64,000 bases of DNA from Cytobacillus praedii (GCF_001439605.1 NZ_LMBX01000004.1:1535-65534); one strand, 5' to 3'; numbered from the stretch's first letter, positions 1 to 9,269 are shown. Numbers and translations: made by a program. Notes: generated from the sequence alone by a model not told the origin.

Positions 1-8
1 TATTTTAT

Positions 9-82
9 GGCGGCATAGCCAAGTGGTAAGGCATGGGTCTGCAAAACCCTGATCACCGGTTCAAATCCGGTTGCCGCCTCCA
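9..82 (+). tRNA. tRNA-Cys (GCA)
   Basis: Cloverleaf with a 7-bp acceptor stem (GGCGGCA with TGCCGCC), GCA anticodon at 41-43 and T-arm GGTTCAAATCC. The 3' CCA is encoded at 80-82. It is followed directly by two tRNA-Leu genes, so this is the tail of a tRNA cluster that starts before the window. Confidence 0.96.
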
Positions 83-116
83 TAATTTACTAATCATTAA
101 CATATGAAATAGATAC

Positions 117-202
117 GCCGGGGTGGCGGAACTGGCAGACGCACAGGACTTAAAATCCTGCGGTAGGTGACTACCGTACCGGTTCGATTCCGGTCCTCGG
201 CA
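117..202 (+). tRNA. tRNA-Leu (TAA)
   Basis: Class II tRNA with a long variable arm. Acceptor arms are 117-123 and 195-201, the anticodon stem CAGGA/TCCTG carries anticodon TAA at 151-153, and the T-arm is GGTTCGATTCC. No CCA is encoded after the discriminator A at 202, so it would be added after transcription. Confidence 0.96.
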
Positions 203-226
203 CTTTTTCGAGAAATAATTTAATAT

Positions 227-308
227 GCCGGTGTGGCGGAATTGGCAGACGCGCACGACTCAAAATCGTGTTCCTTCTGGAGTGTCGGTTCGACCCCGAC
301 CACCGGTA
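227..308 (+). tRNA. tRNA-Leu (CAA)
   Basis: Second class II leucine tRNA, with acceptor GCCGGTG/CACCGGT, anticodon stem CACGA/TCGTG and anticodon CAA at 261-263. No CCA is encoded. Last gene of the cluster; a terminator follows at once. Confidence 0.95.
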
Positions 309-320
309 TCAGTATTATCC

Positions 321-356
321 ACAAAAAAGACAGGTTATTGCCTGTCTTTTTTTGTG
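321..356 (+). terminator. Terminator of the tRNA cluster
   Basis: Hairpin AGACAGG/CCTGTCT (328-334 with 341-347) with a 6-nt loop, flanked by A-tract and T-tract. It closes the tRNA transcript. Confidence 0.9.
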
Positions 357-358
357 TT

Positions 359-784
359 CGCTTAGGGATTTTGAATTATTGAAAAAAAGATAGTTGGTTT
401 TATTGAGAAGCCTTTTGAAAGATTGAAGAACCATCATAATCTTATATTAAAAGTAGTTGTTGGCAGCTTAACGAAATATTAAATCTATTGAAGGATTAAA
501 AACTGTCATTTCTGATATTAAATATTAACGGGCATCCATAGTAAGAATGGTTGTTGTTTTTGAACAAACGGGGCAGGAACAATTGCATCCATTAAGTCAG
601 ATCTATCAAACAATACAATTTGAACAATTGAATAGAAAAACAGAAGATAGGCTGTCTCTTGTGTCATATTAGACCTTGTGGCAGCCTATTTAACTCAATA
701 TTAGCCAACAAATTTTATATTCTGGCATGGATAGAAATGGTACTATTGTCTTGAAGAGCCCATCCCATAAAAAGGAGACTTGTT
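359..784. other. Intergenic region with a decayed hairpin repeat
   Basis: No convincing gene. Around 530-585 there is a degenerate match to the dispersed hairpin repeat seen elsewhere in the window (a GGGC start, the AGTAAGAAT centre and a GGGCAGG tail). The last bases carry the AAAGGAG ribosome site of the Crp-like gene. Confidence 0.4.
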
Positions 785-1360
785 ATGAAAGAAATCCTCA
801 TGAAGTATTTGGCTAAATATACTACGCTAACTGAAGCCGAGCAACAGGCAATTATTAATGATTTAATAATAGAGGGGTTTAAAAAGGGCACCTATCTAAT
901 CAAACAGGGCGATTCTCCAACAAAGAAATGTTTTTTTGTACTGAAAGGGTGTGTCAGACAGTATTATTTAGATGATGATGGAAAAGAGGTTACTTCAAAT
1001 TTCTATACTGAAGAACAAGCCATTTTGTTGTTTAATTATGAAGAACCTGATCAATCATCCAACTACTCATTAACCTGTCAAGAAGACTGTGCATTAGTTG
1101 TTGCTGACGTAGAGTCCGAACTAAAAATGTATAAGCAATACACAGAGCTTGAATCCATGACACGAAGCATGATGGAAAACTACCTTGCCCAAGCACAAAA
1201 TGAATACGCAAAATTTATTCGTTCTTCACCAGAAGCACGCTATAAAATGATCGTTCAAAATCGTCCAGATCTCCTCAAACGTGTGCCCCAACATCAATTG
1301 GCAAGTTATCTTGGCATGACACCAGAGTCTTTAAGCAGAATTAAAAAACGTATTCAATAG
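785..1360 (+). CDS. Crp/Fnr-family transcriptional regulator
   Basis: 191 residues. An N-terminal cyclic-nucleotide-binding-type beta barrel (about residues 20-115, containing the segments IKQGD and FFVLKGCVRQYYLDDDGKE) is followed by a long helix and a C-terminal winged helix-turn-helix (about 140-190, ending YLGMTPESLSRIKKRI). This layout is typical of Crp/Fnr regulators in Bacillaceae that sense something other than cAMP; the ligand cannot be read from the sequence. Start ATG has AAAAGGAG at good spacing. The gene stands alone, but the oxidoreductase 90 bp downstream on the same strand is a plausible target. Confidence 0.85.
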   Translation: MKEILMKYLAKYTTLTEAEQQAIINDLIIEGFKKGTYLIKQGDSPTKKCFFVLKGCVRQYYLDDDGKEVTSNFYTEEQAILLFNYEEPDQSSNYSLTCQEDCALVVADVESELKMYKQYTELESMTRSMMENYLAQAQNEYAKFIRSSPEARYKMIVQNRPDLLKRVPQHQLASYLGMTPESLSRIKKRIQ

Positions 1361-1454
1361 CATCTTCACTTATTTATCCTTCTTAACTTAAGTCAATGCT
1401 CCATCTGCATTTTCCGTCTACAATAATTGAAAAAGGATTAAAAGGAGGATGAAG

Positions 1455-2423
1455 GTGAAAGCAATTATCTCTGAAAGATATGGATCCCCAGATACACTTA
1501 AACTAAGCGAGGTAGCTACACCCACACCTAAACAAAATCAAGTATTAGTAAGAGTTCATGCATCATCAATAAATTTTGGTAATCTTGTTTTATTAACAGG
1601 AAAACCACTGCCAGCCCGATTAGCATTTGGTCTTATGAAACCGAAATACCCTATTCCTGGTGGGGACATTGCAGGAATAGTGGAGGCTATAGGTGAAAAA
1701 GTTACCCAATTTCAGGTAGGAGATAAGGTTTACGGAGACTTATCTAGAAGTGGCTGGGGAGCTTTTGCAGAGTATGTAGTTGTAGATGAAAAGGGATTGG
1801 CATTAAAACCTAGTAATCTATCCTTTACGGAAGCCGCAGCTGTTCCCATGGCAGCTACCACTGCTTTACAAGCTATAAGGGATAAAGGAATGGTAAGTGC
1901 TGGGCAGGAAGTACTCATTCATGGAGCTTCAGGCGGTGTAGGAACCTTTGCCGTTCAAATTGCAAAAGCGTTTGGTGCTGAAGTGACGGCTGTGGTGAGT
2001 ACTAGAAACATAGACATCGTTAGGTCCCTTGGGGCAGACCATGTGATTGATTATAAAAATGAAGACTTTTTCAATCATAATCAGACCTTTGATTTAATTT
2101 TCGGAGTGAATGGTTCGCAATCTATATCTACTTATAAAAGAAAGCTGAAAGAGAATGGGGTATTCATTCATGTTGGTGGCACAAGTAGTCAAATGTATCA
2201 GACAATAACGGTAGGAACTTTGTTATCCATGATTGGAAAAAAGAAATTCATCCCCTTTATGCAGAGGACAAATCAAAATGATTTAGTTTTGATGAAAAAG
2301 CTTATTGAAGAAGGAAAAGTAAAGCCAGTTATAGACAGAAGCTATTCCTTGAGTGGGGTTCCAAAAGCATTTCAATATTTTGAAAATGGACATTCACAGG
2401 GGAAAGTTATTATAACAATTTAG
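1455..2423 (+). CDS. Zinc-independent medium-chain (quinone oxidoreductase-like) dehydrogenase
   Basis: About 322 residues of the NAD(P)-dependent MDR superfamily. An N-terminal GroES-like fold (about 1-125, with PGGDIAGIVEAIGEKV) precedes a Rossmann domain whose dinucleotide loop reads HGASGGVGTFAVQIA near residue 155. The structural zinc-binding cysteine cluster is absent, pointing to quinone or enone reduction with NADPH rather than alcohol oxidation. The ribosome site AAAGGAGG at 1441-1448 abuts an in-frame ATG at 1449; the GTG at 1455, six bases from it, is the likelier start. A strong terminator follows. Confidence 0.85.
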   Translation: MKAIISERYGSPDTLKLSEVATPTPKQNQVLVRVHASSINFGNLVLLTGKPLPARLAFGLMKPKYPIPGGDIAGIVEAIGEKVTQFQVGDKVYGDLSRSGWGAFAEYVVVDEKGLALKPSNLSFTEAAAVPMAATTALQAIRDKGMVSAGQEVLIHGASGGVGTFAVQIAKAFGAEVTAVVSTRNIDIVRSLGADHVIDYKNEDFFNHNQTFDLIFGVNGSQSISTYKRKLKENGVFIHVGGTSSQMYQTITVGTLLSMIGKKKFIPFMQRTNQNDLVLMKKLIEEGKVKPVIDRSYSLSGVPKAFQYFENGHSQGKVIITI

Positions 2424-2547
2424 TCTAACAGGTAGGAAGAGTTACCTAATAACAGAAAATAAGGGCGAAATAATAAAATTTGTGTGTTTGATGTAGAGAA
2501 CGGTCCATGGCATCATAAAAGTTTAACGTTAATTTAAACTAAGCAGA

Positions 2548-2595
2548 AATCCCAAAAATATTGATCTATCAATATTTTTTGGGATTCTTTTTTTC
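2548..2595 (+). terminator. Terminator after the MDR oxidoreductase
   Basis: Long stem of about 17 bp (AATCCCAAAAATATTGAT with its complement at 2569-2586) followed by eight T. A 63-codon open frame starting inside this hairpin is a chance frame. The rest of 2424-2766 holds nothing else recognisable. Confidence 0.9.
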
Positions 2596-2766
2596 TAGAA
2601 TATCATTGGAAATGGTAGAGTCCTTTTTCTTTTTCTATTTTTTACACCAGAGTTTCCGCACGCTATATTCTACTTGCGTGACATTTATCCTAGAACTAAA
2701 CGCTTATTCCCTGTTAGTTAAAAATCATTTAAATTATAGAAAGAATTGGTAATTTAGGAGGAGAAC

Positions 2767-4182
2767 ATGGGGAGAAAAACGTGCTGGTTAATGCTTATTT
2801 TATTGACATTCCTTTTCTTAGTTGGATGTGAGAATAATAAGGAAGAACAGGCAAATCAGGAAAAAAGGAGTAATCCTGCTTTAGAGAATACAAGCCAAGC
2901 TTCAGAAAAAGAGATTGTAGCAGAGAATAAAGAGGATGATACTAATCCGACTACCATCAAATTAAGCGGAAATGTAGAAAATAAAAATGGGAAGATTGTG
3001 GTAAATGGAGAAAGTAATTTAATAGAAGGTACTAAAGTGGAAATTGATTGGCTGGATCGGCCATTTTCAATTCGGAATCCAATCTGTCTAATTTGTGATA
3101 AGTTTGCCGTTGTTGATAAGAATGGGAATTTTACATATGAAATACCTACCGATTTAAAAGGCTATGGAAATATTTTAGTCACGATAAAAGTGGCTTTTGT
3201 TGGATCAGGGCAGACAGATGAGATTGAAGCAATATATGGTGAGCATGGAGAGAACTTAAAAGGACCTTTTGTCTACAAAGATGAAATCACTGATGTAGAA
3301 TATCAAAAAATATATGCGCCCATCCTTGTATTGCCTAGCGGAGAAGAAACCGTGTATCCGATAGAAACACCTAAAAGGGAGACGGTTCCAAATGATTATG
3401 GAAGCGCGAATGTATGGGTTGAAACGGAATTAACCAATGACCATTATTATTTCTATATTAAAGGGAAATCGAACTTATTAGAGGGAACAGCATTGTCTGC
3501 TTCCTATTATTCATCTGAAGATGCAAGTCTTGCACAAAATTGGGTGAATTCAAGTACAAATATCGTTAGTGATGGTACTTTTTTAATTCAGATTCCATAT
3601 GATACCATCACAGAAAATGGCTATATTACTATTACTTCAGAACCGAGTAGTGGGCATATCTTAAAAACAAAAATGAAGCAACTTTACGGGGAGCACTTCG
3701 AAAAAATGACGGGTGAGCTGGTTATTCCAAATAAGGAAAGCGGGAAGATGATTCAAGTCGTCCTATACCCGAAGCCGCCAATCGTTAAAGCTCCGGAAAA
3801 AACAAGTGTGACTACAGATGGGGAAGAAACAAAAATTCAATTGCCTGATGATATTTTATTTAATCATGATCAAAGTGATTTGAAACCTGATTCACAGAAA
3901 ACATTGAATGAATTAATTCAAGCTTTAGAAAAATTGAAAGCAGATACTGTTATTCAAATTAATGGACATACCGATAATACTGGTGATGACCAGTATAATA
4001 TGATGCTATCAGAAAAACGGGCAAAGTCGGTAGAAACCTATTTACGGCAAAGTGGAAAAATTGACTCTATAAAGATCAGTACATCAGGATATGGTGAATC
4101 CATGCCGATTGCTTCAAATGATTCTGAGGAAGGGAAAGCAAAAAACCGTCGTGTAGAAATTGTGATAAATCCAAAAAAGTAG
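2767..4182 (+). CDS. Lipoprotein with C-terminal OmpA-like peptidoglycan-binding domain
   Basis: 471 residues. The signal peptide ends in lipobox LVGC, so Cys21 is the predicted lipid-anchored residue on the outer face of the membrane. A polar linker (about 22-65) leads to two beta-rich repeats of similar wording (GKSNLLEGT and GESNLIEGT segments), perhaps Ig-like. The last about 110 residues are OmpA/MotB-like: ILFNHDQSDLKPDS, then INGHTDNTGDDQYN and a closing KNRRVEIVI. That domain usually binds peptidoglycan non-covalently, which would tie membrane to wall. Ribosome site AGGAGGAG, ATG start. Single-gene unit with a terminator behind it. Confidence 0.87.
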   Translation: MGRKTCWLMLILLTFLFLVGCENNKEEQANQEKRSNPALENTSQASEKEIVAENKEDDTNPTTIKLSGNVENKNGKIVVNGESNLIEGTKVEIDWLDRPFSIRNPICLICDKFAVVDKNGNFTYEIPTDLKGYGNILVTIKVAFVGSGQTDEIEAIYGEHGENLKGPFVYKDEITDVEYQKIYAPILVLPSGEETVYPIETPKRETVPNDYGSANVWVETELTNDHYYFYIKGKSNLLEGTALSASYYSSEDASLAQNWVNSSTNIVSDGTFLIQIPYDTITENGYITITSEPSSGHILKTKMKQLYGEHFEKMTGELVIPNKESGKMIQVVLYPKPPIVKAPEKTSVTTDGEETKIQLPDDILFNHDQSDLKPDSQKTLNELIQALEKLKADTVIQINGHTDNTGDDQYNMMLSEKRAKSVETYLRQSGKIDSIKISTSGYGESMPIASNDSEEGKAKNRRVEIVINPKK

Positions 4183-4270
4183 AATGAAAAAACAAATGCT
4201 TGTTCATTTACTAACCTAATCAGATTTATAATATTATCGGATTTTCAAACCTCAAAAATAATAAAGCTTT

Positions 4271-4301
4271 AATGCCAGTCAATTGAGATTGGCATTTTTT
4301 A
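4271..4301 (+). terminator. Terminator after the OmpA-domain lipoprotein
   Basis: AATGCCA/TGGCATT hairpin followed by TTTTTT. The remainder of 4183-4533 shows no gene. Confidence 0.8.
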
Positions 4302-4533
4302 ATAGGTTTTTGTGTAGCAGCATGGATCAATCCATCAACAAGTATAAATTGAAACGTAGGTTTTGATACGACTTTTGAAACTAGAGCAATAAGTGAAAGG
4401 CAGTCTCTTAATAACTCTATGAAAGTGTGTCATAAACACTCGTACATGAGACGGACTAAAGAAAATAAAGGAGTTTTATAGTATAAGGTCAAATAATATT
4501 CTAGAGTAATAAAATGGATGAAGGAGAAAGAAA

Positions 4534-4723
4534 ATGAGTAAGGATGTGAAAGTAAAGCAGAATCCTTACAAAGTTTCATTATCACGAGATTGATGCACAA
4601 TTAAATGCCGAAATTGAAGAAGAGAGAAGAAAGGTTAAATTGTATGTTAAGCTGCAAGATTATGCAGAAATACTCAATATCAAGAAATGCCTATTTGTTT
4701 ATAGTTACGAGGGGAGGTATTAA
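4534..4723 (+). pseudogene. Small frameshifted gene translationally coupled to the S9 peptidase
   Basis: ATG at 4534 has a good AAGGAGAAAG ribosome site but its frame stops after 19 codons (TGA at 4591). The +1 frame is open from about 4574 and reads IDAQLNAEIEEERRKVKLYV and onward to a TAA at 4721-4723, which overlaps the ATG of the peptidase by one base. One extra base near 4586-4590 would explain it; the intact product would be about 62 residues, charged and helical. I do not recognise the family. Either a real mutation or a sequencing indel. Confidence 0.5.
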
Positions 4724-6696
4724 TGAGAATGAATGAAAGAACATATCTAAGTATAGAAGAGATTATTTCATTACCAACCTTATCAGATACAAACATAAGT
4801 GATAATGGAAAAAACGTAGCATTTGTCAAGAAGACAGCTAGCTGGAAAGACAATAAATATAGGAATCATGTTTGGATAAATGAAAAAGATAAGGGGCAGT
4901 GTTACCCATTACCACCTGAGGATATAGATAGTACATCCCCAATATGGTCTCCAGATTCTAGCGTTATCGCATACCTTAGCCCAGTTGGTGACAGGGATAA
5001 TAAGAAAAATCAAATCTTTGTTAAGTCAATAGATGGTTATAGTGGGGTTCAAATTACTGATGAGAAGGAAGGGGTCAGTAATTTTAAATGGGAGCCTGCT
5101 GGCAAGGGTTTTTATTATGTTGCACAGTCAAAAGAAGCCGAGGCAATAAAGATACGTAAAGAACGATATGGAGAATTCCATCGTATCGGTAAGGAATACC
5201 AGAATAATTGTTTATATTACATTGAAATAGAAAAAGTGATACAAGATGATAAAGATGAACACGAAAATAGCGTTGTTTATCAACTAACTGATGGTAAGGA
5301 TTTCCATATCCATGTATTTGATATTTCAAATGATGGGAAAAAGGCTGTATTTATGGCTACGCCGAGCCCAAATATGGGAGATTATATGAATGGAGATCTA
5401 TACATACTAGATATTAAAGCTGGAGAGCTACAAAAGCTAAATATAGATAAGTTGTTGGGAGGGAGCGTTTGCTTTTCTCCAGACGGCAGCAAAATATGCT
5501 ATTCAGCAAGCATAAGGGAGAAGGATTACTATAAGACTCATATACAAGACAGTACATTGGTGATCTATGATATTAATAGTGGAGGGCTAACTCTGCCTTT
5601 AACAGATTTTGATAGTACGGTTATACCATTACGGTGGACAGTTAAAGGAATTTTAATTAGATGGCAGAATAAAACTAATTATCTTATTGGGATGTTAGCT
5701 GAGAATGGTACTGTGGAAATGTTAAGCGAAGAAGCAGATAGCTTTATAATGGATGCTTCGATAACAATGGATGGAAATCATATATCCTATAATAAGGCTA
5801 TAACAAATGAAACCTTTGAAATCTATTTAGACGATAAAAAAATAACGAATGAAAATAGATTTTTCAAAGGAAAGCTTAAAAGTAACAGGGAAATCATCTC
5901 ATGGCAAAGCAGTGATGGTCATGAAATAGAGGGAGTTTTATCAACCCCAGCAGAGTTTGATGAAAATAAAAAATATCCCTTATTAGTAGTAATCCATGGT
6001 GGTCCGGCTTGGGCATCCTTTCCGATATTTTCAGACTGTTTTAATGAGAAATATCCTATTGAACAGTTTATCGAAAAAGGCTTTATCGTATTAGAACCAA
6101 ACTATAGGGGAAGTTCGGGTTATGGGAATGAATTCTTAAAATCAAACTATAGAAAACTGGGAATTGCTAACTACGATGATGTTATATCTGGAGTGGATAA
6201 ACTAGTTGATAGAGGGATTGCGGATAAAGATCGAGTAGGGGTTATGGGATGGAGCAACGGGGGATATATATCAGCTTTCTGTTCTACGTATAGTAGTAGA
6301 TTTAAAGCTATTTCAGTTGGAGGTGGAATTACTAATTGGATTACCCATTATGTAAATACAGATATCCCTTACTATATCAGGATGTATTTAGGAAATAATC
6401 CATGGAATGATCCAGAGATCTATGCTAAAACATCACCAATGACATATATTAAATCAGCCTGTACTCCTACTCTAATCCAACATGGCGAAAAGGATGCAAG
6501 AGTCCCAACTCCCAATGCATATGAGCTATATCAAGGATTAAAGGATATGGAAGTGGATACAGAATTAATTATTTTCAAAGGAATGGCATATAGTCCGGAC
6601 CAGCCAGGAATGAATGTAGCTATTATGAAGCAGAATTTGACGTGGTTTTCACACTATATTCTTGGAGAAAGTATGAAAGATACTAGGGTTTTATGA
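4723..6696 (+). CDS. S9-family (prolyl oligopeptidase-type) peptidase
   Basis: 657 residues. N-terminal beta-propeller with WSPDS and FSPDG repeats (about 30-380), then an alpha/beta hydrolase (about 400-657). The oxyanion segment HGGP, nucleophile Ser511 in GWSNGG and acid Asp591 in HGEKDARVP are all present. Where the catalytic His normally sits (a GHG or PHG context before the last helix), this protein has Gly-Met-Ala-Tyr (620-623), so the triad looks incomplete or displaced. Such enzymes cleave short peptides or acylated amino acids in the cytosol; no signal peptide is seen. Ribosome site GGGGAGG; start overlaps the upstream frameshifted gene. Confidence 0.87.
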   Translation: MRMNERTYLSIEEIISLPTLSDTNISDNGKNVAFVKKTASWKDNKYRNHVWINEKDKGQCYPLPPEDIDSTSPIWSPDSSVIAYLSPVGDRDNKKNQIFVKSIDGYSGVQITDEKEGVSNFKWEPAGKGFYYVAQSKEAEAIKIRKERYGEFHRIGKEYQNNCLYYIEIEKVIQDDKDEHENSVVYQLTDGKDFHIHVFDISNDGKKAVFMATPSPNMGDYMNGDLYILDIKAGELQKLNIDKLLGGSVCFSPDGSKICYSASIREKDYYKTHIQDSTLVIYDINSGGLTLPLTDFDSTVIPLRWTVKGILIRWQNKTNYLIGMLAENGTVEMLSEEADSFIMDASITMDGNHISYNKAITNETFEIYLDDKKITNENRFFKGKLKSNREIISWQSSDGHEIEGVLSTPAEFDENKKYPLLVVIHGGPAWASFPIFSDCFNEKYPIEQFIEKGFIVLEPNYRGSSGYGNEFLKSNYRKLGIANYDDVISGVDKLVDRGIADKDRVGVMGWSNGGYISAFCSTYSSRFKAISVGGGITNWITHYVNTDIPYYIRMYLGNNPWNDPEIYAKTSPMTYIKSACTPTLIQHGEKDARVPTPNAYELYQGLKDMEVDTELIIFKGMAYSPDQPGMNVAIMKQNLTWFSHYILGESMKDTRVL

Positions 6697-6837
6697 TGAC
6701 TAAATGGTTATCCTTTAAAGATACATAAGAATGAAATAGCCTACATGAAGAATCTTTTTTTCTTATTTAGCCTGTGATTGCAGCTCTATGATTACTAACT
6801 AAAAATGTCTGAAATTCTATTAAAAGGAGTAAATAGG

Positions 6838-7761
6838 ATGATGCGTTCAACTGTAATTAGAAATTTTCAACAAGCGGATATGCCACTATTAGGTGATTTT
6901 TATCAAGCTGTTACAAAGGGCAAGAAGGTAGTTTTTTGGTGGATTGGTCCAGAAGAAAATTGGCAGAATGTATACTGTGCATTTGAAAATGAACAGATGG
7001 TTGGAAAAGGTCAAGTTGAAGTGATTCATGTGGTTCGGGATGGCTTTCCACAAGAGAGTAAACATACTATCTACTTGAACTTAAAAGTATTGCCTAAAAG
7101 AGAATCTGATTATGAATTATATAAAGAGCTATATGAAAAACTATACAACCGTGCATTAGAATTAAAGCAACTGCTTTCTGCAAACTATCAAACTATTTTA
7201 TGTGTCGGGAATTTTAGAACAGAGGTTAGAAATAATCAGTTTTTTGTAGAGGAAAAAGGTTTTAAGCATTTAAACACTTTATACACGATGAAAAGGGATC
7301 TAAAAAAACGGATTGAATCTGTTAACTTGCTGCAACCCGAATTACATTGGGAATATTGGAAGATGAGCAGTATTGAAGAGGAAAAAGAATATTTAGAGGT
7401 TGAGGCAGAAATTTGGCCGGATGCTGCATTAGGCATAAATAGATTACGTGATTACAAAAACAACAAATTCTGGACCTCCATTACAATTAGGGATAAAGGG
7501 GCTATCATTGCTAGTGCAATGGCCTGGCAAGAAGATGAAATGGGAGTTATCGAAGAAGTGTTTGTCAGAAAACATTGGCGCAAACAAGGTATTGCTAAGT
7601 TCCTCCTAACTACGGCTCTAACTTATTTAAAAGAAAAAGGGCTGAAAGAAGCTAAATTAATGGTAGATACAGAGAATGAAAAGGCGTTAAATTTATACAA
7701 ATCAGTCGGATTTGAAGTAACGGATGAGGAAAATAGATTTTTTATTGAGCTTAATTGTTAA
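6838..7761 (+). CDS. Double GNAT-domain N-acetyltransferase
   Basis: 307 residues from the ATG at 6838, which has AAAAGGAG upstream; an upstream in-frame ATG at 6805 lacks one. The C-terminal half is a clear GNAT domain: EEVFVRKHWRKQGIAKFLL (acetyl-CoA loop, R/Q-x-x-G-x-A form) and later NEKALNLYKSVGFEV. The N-terminal half is a degenerate second GNAT fold, beginning IRNFQQADMPLL. The gene at 28934-29858 is a recognisable paralogue (shared MKRDL, LNHLR/INRLR, WRKQGIAK/WRRKGIAK). Substrate unknown. A terminator follows. Confidence 0.85.
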   Translation: MMRSTVIRNFQQADMPLLGDFYQAVTKGKKVVFWWIGPEENWQNVYCAFENEQMVGKGQVEVIHVVRDGFPQESKHTIYLNLKVLPKRESDYELYKELYEKLYNRALELKQLLSANYQTILCVGNFRTEVRNNQFFVEEKGFKHLNTLYTMKRDLKKRIESVNLLQPELHWEYWKMSSIEEEKEYLEVEAEIWPDAALGINRLRDYKNNKFWTSITIRDKGAIIASAMAWQEDEMGVIEEVFVRKHWRKQGIAKFLLTTALTYLKEKGLKEAKLMVDTENEKALNLYKSVGFEVTDEENRFFIELNC

Positions 7762-7823
7762 TCATTTTGTCTAAAGTGTGTATAAAGTGGAGTTTGTTCC
7801 GCCGGTATCATAAAAAAGCGATT

Positions 7824-7858
7824 GAGAGTTCTCATTCAAAATGAGAGCCCTTTTTTAT
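7824..7858 (+). terminator. Terminator after the GNAT gene
   Basis: TCTCATT/AATGAGA hairpin followed by CCC and six T. Confidence 0.75.
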
Positions 7859-8029
7859 TTTCACAAAACTGACTTTGTAGGAGACAAGAAGAACGAATGC
7901 CTGGACTAATAGAGGGAGAGTATTCTCTTTTTTCTATGAAAAATACTGAAGATTTCTTTTAAACAAAGCAATATAAGTCAAAAAATACCTGCTTTCTTTT
8001 GTTATCTTATTAGTAAGGAGGTTCAAGGA

Positions 8030-8911
8030 ATGAGCTACAGTCCTATCATACAAAAAACGATTGAGTATATAGAGATGAATTTACATGAAGAGCTTTCTTT
8101 AGAACGTGTTGCTCAGTTTGCAGGATTCTCAAAGTATCACTATCATCGTATTTTTCAAAAAGAGGTTGGCGTCACAGCATCAGAATATATTCGATATCGA
8201 AGAATTGCAAATTCAGCGAACATGCTGCTTTATACGGATGAAAAGATCATCGATATTGCGCTCTATTATCGCTTTGAAACACAAGAATCATTTACTCGTT
8301 CGTTTAAGAAGTTTTATCATTTGCCGCCAGGACACTATCGTAAAATGATGAGTAAATTGACGATACAAAAGGAGGAAATGCAATTGAAAAATGAACAGCT
8401 ATTAAAAGGATGGAAATTAAGCGGAAGTCACCCATTTAACTATCAGATGGGAATTGATCGAGAAACCTTTCATAAAGGGAAGGCATCTGGCTTCCTAAAA
8501 TCTGTTACCGTTCATGGCCAAGGTGAATTTGCAACAATGATGCAGGAATTTAAAGCTGAGAAGTATCTTGGCAAAAGATTAAAGCTCTCAGGGTTTATAA
8601 AATCTCAAGATGTTGATGGATTCTGTGGATTTTGGATGCGTGTCGATGATTCCCTTGGGGATGTGCTGCAATTTGATAATATGAGTGACCGCCCAATTGT
8701 AGGGAATCATGAGTGGAATCATTATCACATTGTTTTAGATGTGCCAGAAAATAGTGCAGTCATCGCATTTGGTGTCATACTTTCAGGAAATGGGCATGTG
8801 TGGATAGATGAATTGAAATTTGAAGAAGTGGATCAACAAACGCCGACTACGAATATTGACTTTTCTTCTGATCTATTAGATGAGCCTGTCAATTTAACCT
8901 TTGAAGAATGA
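8030..8911 (+). CDS. AraC-family regulator with C-terminal beta-sandwich domain
   Basis: 293 residues. The AraC-type double helix-turn-helix is N-terminal (about 1-105: VAQFAGFSKYHYHRIFQKEV and FETQESFTRSFKKFYHLPP). A linker leads to a 150-residue beta-rich domain resembling the carbohydrate-binding jelly-roll found in some Bacillus AraC proteins (FCGFWMRVDD, HVWIDELKFEEV). The latter probably senses a ligand; which one is unknown. Start ATG is preceded by AAGGAGG. The two tiny genes directly downstream on the same strand may be co-regulated. Confidence 0.85.
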   Translation: MSYSPIIQKTIEYIEMNLHEELSLERVAQFAGFSKYHYHRIFQKEVGVTASEYIRYRRIANSANMLLYTDEKIIDIALYYRFETQESFTRSFKKFYHLPPGHYRKMMSKLTIQKEEMQLKNEQLLKGWKLSGSHPFNYQMGIDRETFHKGKASGFLKSVTVHGQGEFATMMQEFKAEKYLGKRLKLSGFIKSQDVDGFCGFWMRVDDSLGDVLQFDNMSDRPIVGNHEWNHYHIVLDVPENSAVIAFGVILSGNGHVWIDELKFEEVDQQTPTTNIDFSSDLLDEPVNLTFEE

Positions 8912-8943
8912 TTTTAGTTTAACCTTGCGAAAGGAAGAATGCT

Positions 8944-9075
8944 ATGCAAAATTCCAAAAAAAGAAAGCTTGGAATCGTAATCGGTTTTGTTCTCGCAGCA
9001 GCTATTATCGCTGGAAAGTTTTTTGCAGGCAATATGCTTGCTCAATTTTTAAAAGATTTCTTATTCAGTGGGTAA
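8944..9075 (+). CDS. Small single-span membrane protein (43 aa)
   Basis: Short frame with an AAAGGAAG ribosome site. Basic N-terminus (NSKKRK), one hydrophobic helix (about 9-30) and a short amphipathic tail. It lies 32 bp after the AraC gene and before another tiny membrane frame, which suggests a three-gene unit. Family not recognised. Confidence 0.55.
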   Translation: MQNSKKRKLGIVIGFVLAAAIIAGKFFAGNMLAQFLKDFLFSG

Positions 9076-9113
9076 CCTGCCTATGTATTTTTTGAAGAGT
9101 GGAGGAGATGGGA

Positions 9114-9269
9114 TTGAATTTTTTATTGGCTATAATGAAGAGTTTTTTACATCTTGGGGGACTCCAAATAGCAATGATCCTTTGTGTGGCAGCTGGAATA
9201 ATTTACTTAGCTAGGCAAAGTAAAAACAGTGATAGGGGAAAAAATCAGCCTGTAGAAAAGCAAATGTAG
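9114..9269 (+). CDS. Small membrane protein (51 aa)
   Basis: Ribosome site GGAGGAG at 9101-9107 touches an ATG at 9108; the in-frame TTG at 9114 has correct spacing and is the likelier start. It has a hydrophobic helix (about 13-33) and a polar tail (RQSKNSDRGKNQP). No family recognised. Confidence 0.5.
   Translation: MNFLLAIMKSFLHLGGLQIAMILCVAAGIIYLARQSKNSDRGKNQPVEKQM

Noticed and set aside
53-256. Minus-strand open frame of 67 codons across the tRNA genes
   Set aside because: It lies wholly over tRNA-Cys and tRNA-Leu sequence, so it is a chance frame.
2561-2752. 63-codon plus-strand frame
   Set aside because: Starts inside a strong terminator hairpin, has no ribosome site, and its composition is low-complexity Phe/Tyr.
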